DNA of 48,236 nt from Bacteroidota bacterium (GTDB taxonomy: Bacteria; Bacteroidota; Rhodothermia; Rhodothermales; Bin80): contig JAPPNA010000115.1 in assembly GCA_028873925.1 (NCBI GenBank), forward strand, positions 1 to 48,236. Reading direction: 5' to 3'. The notes beneath the pieces are model-generated. The model was not told where the DNA came from, ran no database searches, and saw only the letters and a program-made list of their open reading frames with translations. Positions 1-10,300 of this stretch are shown here, piece by piece. Each line of letters starts with the position of its first letter. Positions within the stretch are counted from its first letter, which is position 1. The translations under genes were made by a program, and so were the position numbers.

Positions 1-77
1 AGGCGGGTCTGCGCTTTGCGATCCGTGAAGGCGGGCGGACTGTTGGTGCCGGTGTCGTGTCCAAAATTCTTGACTGA
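1..77 (+). CDS. tuf: Elongation factor Tu, C-terminal end (partial)
   Basis: The window opens inside this gene; reading frame 3 gives about 24 residues ending in the EF-Tu tail (FAIREGGRTVGAGVVSKIL then D and a TGA stop at 75-77). This beta-barrel domain 3 tail is nearly invariant in EF-Tu, which delivers aminoacyl-tRNA to the ribosome. Its position before tRNA-Trp and secE is the standard order in Bacteroidota and many other bacteria. The start lies outside the window. Confidence 0.93.
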   Translation, partial: AGLRFAIREGGRTVGAGVVSKILD

Positions 78-86
78 TCAATACCC

Positions 87-162
<76 letters not shown>

Positions 163-182
163 ATAGCTGACAGCACAATTCA

Positions 183-380
183 ATGAAGAAATTGGCGATG
201 AAGGCCCGCAATTATGTGGACGAGGTGTCTACGGAAATTCGCAAGGCCAGTTGGCCGCGCCGTAAGGAGCTGGTCAGCCACACGATCGTCACGCTGGTGG
301 CGAGTGTGGCCCTGGCCCTGTTCATATTCGGGGCCGACCGGGTCATCAGCTACATTCTTGATATCATATATCCCGGATAA
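183..380 (+). CDS. secE: Preprotein translocase subunit SecE
   Basis: This 65-residue protein has the SecE pattern: an amphipathic N-terminal part with the EIRKASWPRRKEL motif (about residues 18-30), then one membrane span (about 36-60, VTLVASVALALFIFGADRVI). SecE clamps SecY in the inner-membrane protein channel. The length fits the short one-span SecE of most bacteria. The start ATG has an A-rich leader with no Shine-Dalgarno sequence. It ends 2 bases before nusG, as expected for the secE-nusG pair. Confidence 0.96.
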   Translation: MKKLAMKARNYVDEVSTEIRKASWPRRKELVSHTIVTLVASVALALFIFGADRVISYILDIIYPG

Positions 381-382
381 GC

Positions 383-961
383 ATGCCGTTACCGCTGGTC
401 GCTCAGGAGCCTGCCTGCAAGTGGTATGCCCTGCAGACCTTCTCGGGCTACGAGAAAAAGGTCAAGGAATTCATAGAGACCGTGCTTGAACGCGAAGGCC
501 TCCGCAAACAGCTCCAGGAGATCCTGATTCCGACGCAGAACGTCTTTGTGATGCGGGCCGGAAAGAAGCGTACCCAGGAGAAGACGGACTTTCCGGGGTA
601 CATGCTGGTGAACATCATCCTGGATACGCGCATGCGGTATGTCTTCAAGGAGCAGGTGTTCAAGGTCAAGAAGGAGGCCATCAAGTGGCTGCCCAATCGG
701 GACAACCCCGAACCGCTGCACCATATGGAGGTGCAGCGCATTCTGGGCCGGATTGATGATGCCCGCGAGTCGGGTGATAAACCGGAGCTGCCGTACGAAA
801 TCGGTGATCGGGTCCGCGTTATTGATGGTCCATTCAAGGAATTTGCGGGCCATGTGGACGAAATCCTGCCGGATAAGCTCAAAGTGCGGGTGATGGTGTC
901 CATATTCGGGCGTAAGACACCCGTTGAACTGGATTACCTCCAGGTGGAAGCGGAAGAATAA
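383..961 (+). CDS. nusG: Transcription termination/antitermination protein NusG
   Basis: This is a 192-residue NusG. It has an N-terminal NGN domain (WYALQTFSGYEKKVKEFI near residue 13, then PGYMLVNIILD near 72) and a C-terminal KOW domain (GDRVRVIDGPFKEFAGHVDEI near 140-160). NusG binds the clamp of RNA polymerase and links transcription to Rho or the ribosome. The start is 2 bases after the secE stop, which implies translational coupling. Nothing in the sequence is unusual for the family. Confidence 0.97.
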   Translation: MPLPLVAQEPACKWYALQTFSGYEKKVKEFIETVLEREGLRKQLQEILIPTQNVFVMRAGKKRTQEKTDFPGYMLVNIILDTRMRYVFKEQVFKVKKEAIKWLPNRDNPEPLHHMEVQRILGRIDDARESGDKPELPYEIGDRVRVIDGPFKEFAGHVDEILPDKLKVRVMVSIFGRKTPVELDYLQVEAEE

Positions 962-1045
962 AAATCTGATTACTTGGGAACCTGCCGATTTTCCGCTCGT
1001 TCACTTGGGCTGCACCTGAAAATCTATCGGTATTGATCGCGAAAT

Positions 1046-1486
1046 ATGGCCCCGAAAAGAAAGCCTGAGACTCTGATCAAACTGCAGATCAAGGCCGGAC
1101 AGGCGAATCCGGCACCGCCGATTGGCCCGGCGCTGGGACAGCACGGAGTCAACATTATGGATTTCTGCAAGCAGTTCAATGCGGCGACGAAGGACCGCAT
1201 GGGTCTCACGCTGCCGGTGGTCATCAGCGTGTATAAGGATAAGTCGTTCACGTTCATCGTCAAGAGCCCGCCGGCGGCCGTGCTGTTGATGAAGGCGGCC
1301 GGAATAGAGAAGGGAGCGGATGATTCCATTCGCAGCAAGGTGGGCACGGTCACCTGGGAGGCATGCCGCGACATCGCCTCGCAGAAGATGGAGGACCTGA
1401 ACGCCTATGATGTGGATCGGGCCGCTGCCATGATTGCGGGTACGGCGCGGTCCATGGGGCTGGTTGTCATGGGACGTCCGGCATAA
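1046..1486 (+). CDS. rplK: 50S ribosomal protein L11
   Basis: The protein has 146 residues and the L11 signature: [20 protein letters not shown] near residues 10-30 and the rRNA-binding C-terminal half. L11 forms the GTPase-associated centre with 23S rRNA and contacts elongation factors. The ATG follows an A/T-rich leader (AAAATCT 21 bases upstream, then GCGAAAT) with no Shine-Dalgarno. The 84-base gap after nusG could hold a regulatory leader, but I see no firm structure in it. Confidence 0.97.
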   Translation: MAPKRKPETLIKLQIKAGQANPAPPIGPALGQHGVNIMDFCKQFNAATKDRMGLTLPVVISVYKDKSFTFIVKSPPAAVLLMKAAGIEKGADDSIRSKVGTVTWEACRDIASQKMEDLNAYDVDRAAAMIAGTARSMGLVVMGRPA

Positions 1487-1543
1487 CGGAAACACAGGCG
1501 GGAGCCGCGTGCCGCGGCGTTGGCACCGCATAAAATCTTGAAT

Positions 1544-2254
1544 ATGGCAAAGAAAGGGAAGCGGTATCGGCGCGCCCTGGAGGCAATCAAAAGCGCTGGC
1601 GGCGGACCGTTCACGCTGGATGAGGCCACCGGTGTGGTCAAGCAGTCCGGCGCGGCAGGATTTGATGAATCTGTGGATATAGATCTTCGATTGGGCGTGG
1701 ATCCCCGCCATGCGGATCAGATGGTGCGGGGCAGCGTAGCGCTGCCGCACGGCACCGGCAAGAGGCTTCGGGTCCTGGTGCTCGCGAAGGAAGCCAGGCA
1801 CGCGGAGGCAAAGGAGGCCGGGGCTGACCATGTGGGGCTTGATGACTATGTCCGGCGAATCCAGGAGGGATGGACCGATATTGATGTCGTCATCGCCACG
1901 CCGGATGTGATGGCGAAAGTCGGCCGGCTGGGTCGGATTCTGGGTCCGCGCGGACTCATGCCGAACCCCAAGAGCGGTACGGTGACGATGGATATCGGTG
2001 AGGCGATCCGCCAGGTTAAGGCCGGCAAGATTGACTTTCGCGTTGATAAGCAGGGGAATCTGCACACCGGTATCGGTCGCGTATCCTTTACGGTGGAACA
2101 GCTCCAAGACAATGTCCGCGCATTTATCCTGGAGGTGCTGCGGCTGCGGCCGGCATCCGCCAAGGGGACGTATGTGCGCTCGATCACGCTTTCGACCACC
2201 ATGGGACCGGCAGTCCCGGTGGCCAGGTCGGAAGCGGTAAACATTGCACGATAA
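1544..2254 (+). CDS. rplA: 50S ribosomal protein L1
   Basis: This is a 236-residue L1, which builds the mobile stalk at the ribosomal E site and in many bacteria represses its own mRNA. Recognisable parts are [13 protein letters not shown] at the N-terminus, the [21 protein letters not shown] segment near residue 37 and the [15 protein letters not shown] signature near 126-140. A TTG at 1520 is in frame. I prefer ATG 1544, because L1 proteins normally begin MAK-K and the extra residues do not resemble the family. Confidence 0.96.
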   Translation: MAKKGKRYRRALEAIKSAGGGPFTLDEATGVVKQSGAAGFDESVDIDLRLGVDPRHADQMVRGSVALPHGTGKRLRVLVLAKEARHAEAKEAGADHVGLDDYVRRIQEGWTDIDVVIATPDVMAKVGRLGRILGPRGLMPNPKSGTVTMDIGEAIRQVKAGKIDFRVDKQGNLHTGIGRVSFTVEQLQDNVRAFILEVLRLRPASAKGTYVRSITLSTTMGPAVPVARSEAVNIAR

Positions 2255-2256
2255 CC

Positions 2257-2781
2257 ATGTCACTGACGAAAGCGGAAAAGGCGGCGGAGATTGACCTGAT
2301 CGCAGAAAAGCTGAGCAGCCATCTGGCGGTGTATCTGACGGATTTTGTGGGGCTGGATGTGGAGGGTATGAGCCATCTGCGGCGGAAGTTTCGTGCCTCC
2401 GGCATTGAGTACCGGGTCGTCAAGAACACGCTGCTGCGGTGTGCAATGGAGGAGAAGGGCGGCTATGACGAGCTGTTTGAGTTTCTCCACGGGCCTACGG
2501 CTATTGCACTGACCAATGAGCCCAGTTCGCCGGCACGGGTCATCCGGGACTTCAGGAAGACTTCGGATTCCGGGCGGCCTGAACTGAAGGCGGCATTTGT
2601 GGACGGAGCCGTGTTTGGCGGGGAGCAGCTTGATATGCTCGCCCGACTGAAGTCCCGGGACGAGATCCTGGGCGATGTGATTGCGCTGCTGCTGTCGCCG
2701 GCGGCTACGCTGGCGGGGGCGGTTCAGGCCCCCGGCGGTACGTTGCTGGGGATCCTGGAATCCCTGCAGGAGCGCACCTGA
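2257..2781 (+). CDS. rplJ: 50S ribosomal protein L10
   Basis: The protein has 174 residues. The N-terminal rRNA-binding domain includes SHLAVYLTDFVGLDVEGMSHL and YRVVKNTLLRCAMEE (about residues 22-70). The C-terminal helix, which anchors L7/L12 dimers, ends the protein. L10 forms the base of the stalk that recruits translation factors. It starts 2 bases after the rplA stop, so coupling is likely. Confidence 0.96.
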   Translation: MSLTKAEKAAEIDLIAEKLSSHLAVYLTDFVGLDVEGMSHLRRKFRASGIEYRVVKNTLLRCAMEEKGGYDELFEFLHGPTAIALTNEPSSPARVIRDFRKTSDSGRPELKAAFVDGAVFGGEQLDMLARLKSRDEILGDVIALLLSPAATLAGAVQAPGGTLLGILESLQERT

Positions 2782-2855
2782 TTATACTTTTTCATCCTTA
2801 ATGTGCGGCGCAGCCCGTTGAAGGGTAGAGACCGCCGCCGGAAAATCTTAGAACC

Positions 2856-3236
2856 ATGGCAGATCTGAAATCACTCGCAGAACAACTTGTGTCGCTCACC
2901 ATCAGGGAGGCCAGTGAGCTGGCTACCCTGCTCGAAACCGACTACGGTATCAAACCCGCGGCATCCGCTGCGGTCGTGATGCCTGCCGGTGCCGGCGCTG
3001 CGGAAGAGGCGGCCACCGAAGAGCAGACGGAATTCACCGTATTGCTCAAGTCCTTCGGCAAGAGCAAAATCGGGGTCATCAAGGAGGTTAGGGCCATTAC
3101 CGGCCTGGGCCTGAAGGAGGCCAAAGCCGTCGTTGATGGGGTGCCCAATGCAGTCAAGGAAAACGTCTCCAAAGAGGAGGCGGAAGAGGTAAGGACGAGG
3201 CTGGAAGCCGCAGGCGCGGAAGTCGAAGTCCAGTAA
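2856..3236 (+). CDS. rplL: 50S ribosomal protein L7/L12
   Basis: The protein has 126 residues: an N-terminal dimerisation part ([21 protein letters not shown]), an Ala-rich hinge (about residues 36-55) and the globular factor-binding domain ([20 protein letters not shown], then [13 protein letters not shown]). L7/L12 dimers attach to L10 and recruit GTPase factors. The 74-base gap before it is larger than its neighbours' gaps. It contains an AT-rich patch (TATACTTTTT at 2783-2792) that could be a weak internal promoter boosting rplL; I could not match a -35 box. Confidence 0.96.
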   Translation: MADLKSLAEQLVSLTIREASELATLLETDYGIKPAASAAVVMPAGAGAAEEAATEEQTEFTVLLKSFGKSKIGVIKEVRAITGLGLKEAKAVVDGVPNAVKENVSKEEAEEVRTRLEAAGAEVEVQ

Positions 3237-3270
3237 AGGCCTTTTTTCTCTACCAGTTGCCAGAGTCTAT

Positions 3271-6200
3271 ATGTCACAGAACAATGGTCAGCATATAGAG
3301 CGCAGGAATTTTGCCCGTTCGCGCTCAGTGCTGGAGTACCCGGATTTTCTGGATATCCAGCTAGGGTCCTACGAAGACTTCATGCAGGCCAAGGTGCCGG
3401 CAGACGAGCGCAGGCAGGATAAGGGGCTGCAGAGTGTCTTCAATACGCACTTTCCGATTGAGGATACGCGGGGTCGGTACACGCTTGAGTTCATCAACTA
3501 TGACTTTGAGCAGCCCAAGCACACGGTGGAGGAGTGTCTGGCGCAGGGGCTGACCTATTCGAACGCGCTCAAGGTGAAGCTTCGCCTGTCCACGAAAGAG
3601 GATGAGGACGAGGACGAGCCGGATGCGTCCCTGGAACAGGATGTATATCTGGGCGATCTGCCAGCCATGACCGAGCGGGGCTCCTTTGTTATCAACGGAG
3701 CCGAACGGGTGGTTGTCTCCCAGCTGCACCGCAGTCCGGGGGTCTTTTTCGGGCAGGCGCGTCATGCCAACGGCACGCGCCTGTATTCGGCGCGCATCAT
3801 TCCATTCCGCGGATCGTGGATTGAATTCACCACCGATGTTCACGGCATCATGTGGTCATACATCGACCGCAAGCGCAAGCTGCTTACCACGACGATGCTG
3901 CGTGCGTTGGGATTCGGCGAGGATGAAGACATCATCCGGCGCTTCAATCTGGCCAAGCCGTACAGTGCGCGGACCCGGACCTCATTCAGGCGCGCGCTGG
4001 GCCGTGAACTGGCGTTTAATGTTACGCAGATGGTGACCCCCGAGCGCATGATTGATCCGGAAGAGGGGCATTTCGAGGGGTACATTGAGGCCGAAACTGG
4101 TCTTGTAATCGCCATTGAAGTCCGTGAGAATGAGGAAATCGTGGAGATCGTTGATAAGCAGACCAAGACGGTGTTCCAGCACATTGAGAAGGAAACCGGG
4201 GCGGTCATTGAGTATGTGGACGAGATTACCGGAGAGGTCGTTAGCGAGGAGAAAATCAAGCGGCTCATCCGTCCCGCCGGCCACATACTGATTGAGGACG
4301 ACTGGGAGGATCTGAAGCAGTACAAGGTCGCGCAGTTGTGGGTGCTGCATGAAGATCAGGCGGACCACACCGCTGTGGACACCGGTCCGCTGCGCGATAC
4401 GCTGCGCAAGGACAAGACTTCCAGTCAGTCCGAGGCGCTGGTGGAGTTTTACCGGGTGCTGCGCGATGCGGATCCCCCGGATGTGGATGCCGCCCGCGGC
4501 GTACTGGAACGGCTGATTTTCAATGAGAAACGGTACGACTTGGGCATGGTCGGCCGGCACCGGATCAACAAGAAGCTGTCGCTGACCGTGCCGCCGGAAA
4601 CGGTAACGCTGACGGTCGACGATATCGTGGCCATCATTCAGAGACTGCTGGAGCTGAGGTCCGGTCAGAGCGGACTTGACGACATTGACCATCTGAGCAA
4701 TCGGAGGGTTCGGACCGTCGGCGAACAGCTCAGCACGCAGTTTTCAGTCGGTCTGAGCCGTATGGCCCGAATGATCCGTGAACGCATGAATATGCGTGAC
4801 AGCGATCGGGTAACGCCTCAGTCGATTGTAAATTCACGCACGGTGTCCAGCGTGATCAACACGTTTTTCGGCACCAATCAGCTGAGCCAGTTCATGGATC
4901 AGACCAATCCGCTTGCAGAGCTGACGCATAAGCGGCGGATGTCGGCCCTGGGGCCGGGCGGACTGACGCGTGAGCGTGCCGGATTTGAGGTGCGTGATGT
5001 GCACTACACCCACTACGGGCGGTTGTGTCCGATTGAAACACCGGAGGGCCCGAATATCGGGCTGATTTCCTCGCTATGCGTGCATGCGGGTATTAACCGG
5101 TTCGGGTTCATTGAAACGCCGTACCGAATTGTTGAGGAGGGCCGGGCGACCGACAAGATCGTCTACCTATCTGCTGAAGAGGAGGATGAGGCGATTATCG
5201 CGCAGGCCAATGCGCGCATCAGTGACGCGGGCGAATTTCTGGATTCGTTTGTGCGGTGTCGTCATCGTGGAGAGTTTCCGTCGGAGCCGCCCGCACGTAT
5301 CCAATTCATGGATATTGCGCCCAATCAGATCGTCTCACCCAGTGCCTCCATCATTCCGTTTCTGGAGCATGATGATGCTAATCGCGCGCTTATGGGTTCC
5401 AACATGCAGCGCCAGGCCGTGCCGCTGCTGCGGGCGGAGGCTCCGATTGTAGGCACCGGACTGGAAGGCAGGGTGGCGCGGGACTCCCGTGCAGTGCTGT
5501 TGGCGGAGGGTCCGGGTGTGGTGGAGTATGTGGATGCGCGGCGCATTGTGATCCGGTATGATCAGTTGCCGAATGAGCGCAAGGTGTCGTTTGCCGATCC
5601 GGTGAAGACGTACGATCTGACCAAGTTCCGACGCACCAATCAGGATACCTGTATCAACCAGAAGCCGGTCGTAAAGGTGGAGCAGCGTGTTGAAGCGGGC
5701 ACGGTGCTGTCGGACGGATTTGCGACCGAACGCGGCGAATTGGCCCTGGGCAAGAATGTGCTGGTGGCCTTTATGCCGTGGTGCGGGTACAATTTTGAGG
5801 ATGCTATTGTGCTGTCGGAACGTCTGGTGACCGATGATGTGTACACATCGGTGCACATTGAGCAGCACGATGTGGAGGTACGGGCGACCAAGCGGGGTAC
5901 GGAAGAGCTGACCCGTGAAATTCCGAACATCTCCAAGGAGGTCACCAAGGACCTGGATGAGCGCGGCATTATACGGATCGGAGCAGAGATCAAGCCGGGG
6001 GATTACATCGTCGGCAAGATCACACCGAAAGCGGAAGCCGACCCCACGCCGGAGGAAAAGCTCCTGCGGGCTATTTTCGGCGATAAGGCCGGAGATGTTA
6101 AGGATGCTTCGCTGAAGGCTTCCGCCTGGATGAACGGGGTGGTGATTGACACCCAGTTGTACAGTGTGGGCCGTCAGGATCCGCAGACTCGGCGACAGGA

Positions 6201-7284
6201 GCAGCAGCAGCTTGTGGCCATTGAGCGCGAGTACGAGCGGAAAATCGACGAGATCAATGATCAGCTGAGGGAGAAATTCCTGGCGCTCATTGAGAACTAC
6301 GCGGCGGCTGAAGACATCTGTATGGCGACCGGAGATCAGGAGGTGATTGTGTTTGCAGGCACCGTGATGGAGCGCAGCCATTTTGACGACTGCCCGGTGC
6401 ATGAGCTGGCCTTTCCGATCACGGTGTCCGCCACGCGCGTTCGCAATACGCAGCTCAAGAAGCTGATAACGAACTACCGGCAGGCCGTTAAGGACGCGGA
6501 GTCACGGATGAAGCGCAGTAAGCACCGCATCCAGTCCGGCGACGAGCTTCCGGCCAATCTGCTGCAGCTGGCCAAGGTCTATATCGCAAAGAAGCGCAAG
6601 ATCCAGGTCGGCGACAAGATGGCCGGACGCCACGGCAACAAGGGAGTGGTCGCCCGCATTGTGCCGGTGGAGGACATGCCGTTTCTTGAAGATGGTACTC
6701 CGGTGGACATCATCCTGAATCCCCTGGGCGTGCCTTCCCGGATGAATCTGGGCCAGATTTACGAGACACTGCTGGGTTGGGCCGGCGACAGGCTCGGGAC
6801 GACCTTTGCAACGCCAAGCTTTGACGGACCAACCATGGATGACCTGGTGTCGGCCATGGAGCAGGCGGATCTGCCCGTGGATGGCCGGGCGCAGCTCTTT
6901 GATGGCCGTACCGGTGAGCCGTTCGATCAGAAGACGACGGTAGGCAAGATCTACATGCTGAAGCTGAGCCACCTGGTTGACGACAAGATCCATGCCCGAT
7001 CCATCGGTCCGTACAGTCTGATCACGCAGCAGCCGCTGGGCGGGAAGGCACAGCGCGGCGGCCAGCGATTGGGCGAAATGGAAGTGTGGGCCATGTACGC
7101 CTACGGTGCCTCCAATGTGTTGCAGGAAATGCTCACCTACAAGAGCGATGATGTGCACGGACGCTCAAAGGCCTACGAAAGCATTGTGAAGGGCGACAAT
7201 ATGCCGGAGGCGGGCATCCCGGAGAGTTTCAATGTGCTGGTTCGTGAGCTCCAGGGCCTCGGCCTTGAGGTTAAGCTGAGCTAG
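3271..7284 (+). CDS. rpoB: DNA-directed RNA polymerase subunit beta
   Basis: This 1337-residue protein spans the whole beta subunit. The rifampicin pocket (about residues 530-565) reads FGTNQLSQFMDQTNPL, then THKRRMSALGPGG. The positions usually mutated in resistant strains carry the sensitive residues, so susceptibility of the target is expected. The catalytic-side GDKMAGRHGNKG motif and the C-terminal GGKAQRGGQRLGEMEVWA clamp segment are present. A highly charged stretch near residues 270-340 with TGxV repeats looks lineage-specific. The ATG is 34 bases after rplL, and rpoC follows after 33 bases, giving the usual rplJL-rpoBC operon. Confidence 0.98.
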   Translation: MSQNNGQHIERRNFARSRSVLEYPDFLDIQLGSYEDFMQAKVPADERRQDKGLQSVFNTHFPIEDTRGRYTLEFINYDFEQPKHTVEECLAQGLTYSNALKVKLRLSTKEDEDEDEPDASLEQDVYLGDLPAMTERGSFVINGAERVVVSQLHRSPGVFFGQARHANGTRLYSARIIPFRGSWIEFTTDVHGIMWSYIDRKRKLLTTTMLRALGFGEDEDIIRRFNLAKPYSARTRTSFRRALGRELAFNVTQMVTPERMIDPEEGHFEGYIEAETGLVIAIEVRENEEIVEIVDKQTKTVFQHIEKETGAVIEYVDEITGEVVSEEKIKRLIRPAGHILIEDDWEDLKQYKVAQLWVLHEDQADHTAVDTGPLRDTLRKDKTSSQSEALVEFYRVLRDADPPDVDAARGVLERLIFNEKRYDLGMVGRHRINKKLSLTVPPETVTLTVDDIVAIIQRLLELRSGQSGLDDIDHLSNRRVRTVGEQLSTQFSVGLSRMARMIRERMNMRDSDRVTPQSIVNSRTVSSVINTFFGTNQLSQFMDQTNPLAELTHKRRMSALGPGGLTRERAGFEVRDVHYTHYGRLCPIETPEGPNIGLISSLCVHAGINRFGFIETPYRIVEEGRATDKIVYLSAEEEDEAIIAQANARISDAGEFLDSFVRCRHRGEFPSEPPARIQFMDIAPNQIVSPSASIIPFLEHDDANRALMGSNMQRQAVPLLRAEAPIVGTGLEGRVARDSRAVLLAEGPGVVEYVDARRIVIRYDQLPNERKVSFADPVKTYDLTKFRRTNQDTCINQKPVVKVEQRVEAGTVLSDGFATERGELALGKNVLVAFMPWCGYNFEDAIVLSERLVTDDVYTSVHIEQHDVEVRATKRGTEELTREIPNISKEVTKDLDERGIIRIGAEIKPGDYIVGKITPKAEADPTPEEKLLRAIFGDKAGDVKDASLKASAWMNGVVIDTQLYSVGRQDPQTRRQEQQQLVAIEREYERKIDEINDQLREKFLALIENYAAAEDICMATGDQEVIVFAGTVMERSHFDDCPVHELAFPITVSATRVRNTQLKKLITNYRQAVKDAESRMKRSKHRIQSGDELPANLLQLAKVYIAKKRKIQVGDKMAGRHGNKGVVARIVPVEDMPFLEDGTPVDIILNPLGVPSRMNLGQIYETLLGWAGDRLGTTFATPSFDGPTMDDLVSAMEQADLPVDGRAQLFDGRTGEPFDQKTTVGKIYMLKLSHLVDDKIHARSIGPYSLITQQPLGGKAQRGGQRLGEMEVWAMYAYGASNVLQEMLTYKSDDVHGRSKAYESIVKGDNMPEAGIPESFNVLVRELQGLGLEVKLS

Positions 7285-7317
7285 GCACATATTGATCCAC
7301 TGTTAATCCCATAGAAC

Positions 7318-10300
7318 ATGCCATTCGGACACACCCCGACGACGCAGGGGGCCTTCAACAAGATCACCATCAGTCTCGCCTCGCCCGAAGTTATCCTTGA
7401 AAGGAGTAACGGCGAGGTGCTCAAGCCCGAGACGATCAATTACCGCAGCTTCAGGCCTGAAAAGGAAGGGCTGTTCTGCGAGAAAATTTTCGGGCCGACA
7501 AAAGACTGGGAGTGCCATTGCGGCAAATACAAGCGTATCCGCTACAAGGGTATCATTTGTGACCGCTGTGGTGTGGAGGTAACCGTAAAGAGCGTCCGGC
7601 GGGAGCGGATGGGGCACATTGCGCTGGCGGTGCCGGTAGTACACATCTGGTATTTCCGTACGACACCCAACAAGATCGGTCATCTGCTGAAGCTTCGGAC
7701 CAAGAAGTTGGAGAAGGTCATTTACCATGAGGAGTATGTCGTCGTGCAGGCCGGTTGCGCCGCTGAGCACGGTACAGAAGACAACCAGCTGCTCAAGGAA
7801 GAGGAGTATTACGATGTTCTGTACCGGATTCGCGAGGACAACAACCGCCTGTCGGACGACGATCCGGACAAGTTCATCGCGATGATCGGGGGTGAGGCGA
7901 TTGAGTTTATGCTCAAACGGCTGCGTCTGGATGAGCTTTCTCACGAGCTCCGCTTCCAGATCAAGACTGAAACCAGTCAGCAGCGTAAGGCGGAGGCTAT
8001 CAAGCGTCTGACGGTGGTGGAGGCATTCCGCGGTGCGAACCGCCGGATGGACAACTATCCGGAGTGGATGGTGCTTCGGGTGGTCCCGGTGATACCGCCC
8101 GAGTTGCGCCCGCTGGTGCCGTTGGAAGGCGGCAGGTTTGCCACCAGTGATCTGAATGATTTGTACCGGCGGGTCATTATCCGCAACAACCGGCTGCAGC
8201 GCCTGATTGACATCAAGGCCCCTGAGGTGATCCTGCGCAACGAAAAGCGGATGCTTCAGGAAGCGGTAGACAGCCTGTTTGACAACTCCCGCAAAGTCAA
8301 TGCCGTGCGCAGTGACTCCAACCGGGCGCTCAAGAGTCTTTCCGACATGCTCAAAGGAAAGCAGGGGCGTTTCCGTCAGAATCTGCTGGGCAAGCGGGTG
8401 GATTATTCAGGTCGGTCGGTGATCGTGGTGGGCCCGGACCTGGACCTGCACCAGTGCGGGCTGCCCAAGGAGATGGCGGTAGAGCTGTTTAAGCCGTTTG
8501 TGGTGCGCAAGCTTATTGAGCGCGGCGAGGTGAAGACGGTCAAGAGTGCCAAGAAGAAGGTGGAAAGCCGGACCGCTGAGGTATGGGATATTTTGGAGAA
8601 GGTGATTGAGGGACGGCCGGTGATGCTGAACCGGGCTCCCACGCTGCACCGGCTGGGTTTCCAGGCGTTCCAGCCGGTCCTTACCGAGGGTAAGGCGATT
8701 CAGCTGCATCCGCTGGTCTGTACGGCCTTCAATGCGGACTTTGACGGCGACCAGATGGCGGTGCATGTGCCGCTGGGGCATGATGCCTGTCTGGAGGCAA
8801 TGGTGCTTATGCTTTCAAGCCACAATATTCTGTCGCCTGCGCATGGCGGACCGATCACGGTTCCGACGCAGGACATGGTCTTGGGGCTGTATTACATGAC
8901 CAAGTCCCGGTCCAATATCCAGGGCGAAGGCATGCGTTTTTCCTCAACGGCAGAGGTACGTCAGGCTCATGACCAGGGTCAGGTGAAGATCCATGCCCGG
9001 ATTACGGTCCGTACGGCGGAAGGGGAGATGGTTGACACGACCGTGGGACGCGTGTTGTTCAACGAAGTGGTGCCGGATGGTATGCCGTATATCAACGATG
9101 TGCTGACGAAGAAAAACCTCCGGCGCATCATTGGGGAAGTGCTCAAGGGTACGAGCTATCCGGAGACGGCCCGGTTCCTGGACGAAATCAAGCGGGCCGG
9201 ATTTGAGCACGCGACAACGGCGGGGCTCACTTTCTCAGTGGCGGAGATCGTGGTGCCGGATGAGAAGATCAGCCTCATTAACGAAGCGCAGTCAAAGGTG
9301 GCCAAAGCCCGCCAGAACTACGAGATGGGCTTCATCACCGACAATGAGCGCTACAACCAGGTGATTGACATCTGGACGCGGACCACCAACAGTGTTTCGG
9401 AAGTGCTCTTTGAGACGCTCAAGAATCATGAGGAGGGCTTTAACGCCATCTACATGATGGCCGACTCGGGTGCACGAGGCTCTAAGGAACAGATCCGGCA
9501 GCTGGGCGGGATGCGGGGTCTGATGGCTAAGCCTCAGAAGAGCCTTGTGGGGTCCGCCGGCGAGATCATTGAGAACCCGATTGTCTCCAACTTCAGAGAG
9601 GGCCTCAGTGTCCTGGAGTACTTTATTTCCACGCACGGTGCCCGTAAGGGTCTGGCGGACACGGCGCTGAAGACGGCGGATGCGGGGTATCTGACCCGCC
9701 GCCTGGTGGATGTGGCGCAGGATGTGATCATTACGCAGTACGACTGTGGTACGCTGCGGGGCATCGGCATTACCGCCCTGAAGGATAACGAGGCAATTGT
9801 AGAGCAGCTGGCCGATCGCGTACTTGGGAGGGTATCGCTGCATGATGTGCGCGATCCGCTGACCAATACATTGATCGTGCAGGCGAATGAGATGGTGGAC
9901 GAGGCCAAGTCCCGGCATATTGCGGAAACGAGCATCGAACGGGTGGAAATCCGCTCCGTGCTGGCTTGCGAGGCCAAGAGGGGCGCGTGCGCGTTGTGTT
10001 ACGGCCGCAATCTGGGCACCGGGCGCCTGGTGGAGCAGGGCGAAGCCATCGGTGTAGTGGCTGCCCAGTCCATTGGTGAACCGGGTACGCAGCTAACCCT
10101 GCGCACCTTCCATGTGGGAGGCACTGCGAGCCGTATTGAGGCCGAAAGCACGATCCAGAGCAAGTATGGGGGGCTGGCGGTCTATGAGAACCTGCGTACG
10201 GTGGAGTACCAGAGCGATTCCGGTCCCAGGCAGGTGGTATTGACGCGTCAGGGCGAAATCAGGATTATTGACGCGGACAAACGTCAGCTGTATTCTTCGG

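Noticed and set aside
1001-2263. 420-codon frame antisense to rplK and rplA
   Set aside because: It is a shadow of two well-conserved ribosomal genes on the other strand. Its protein is rich in Arg and His with no domain pattern.
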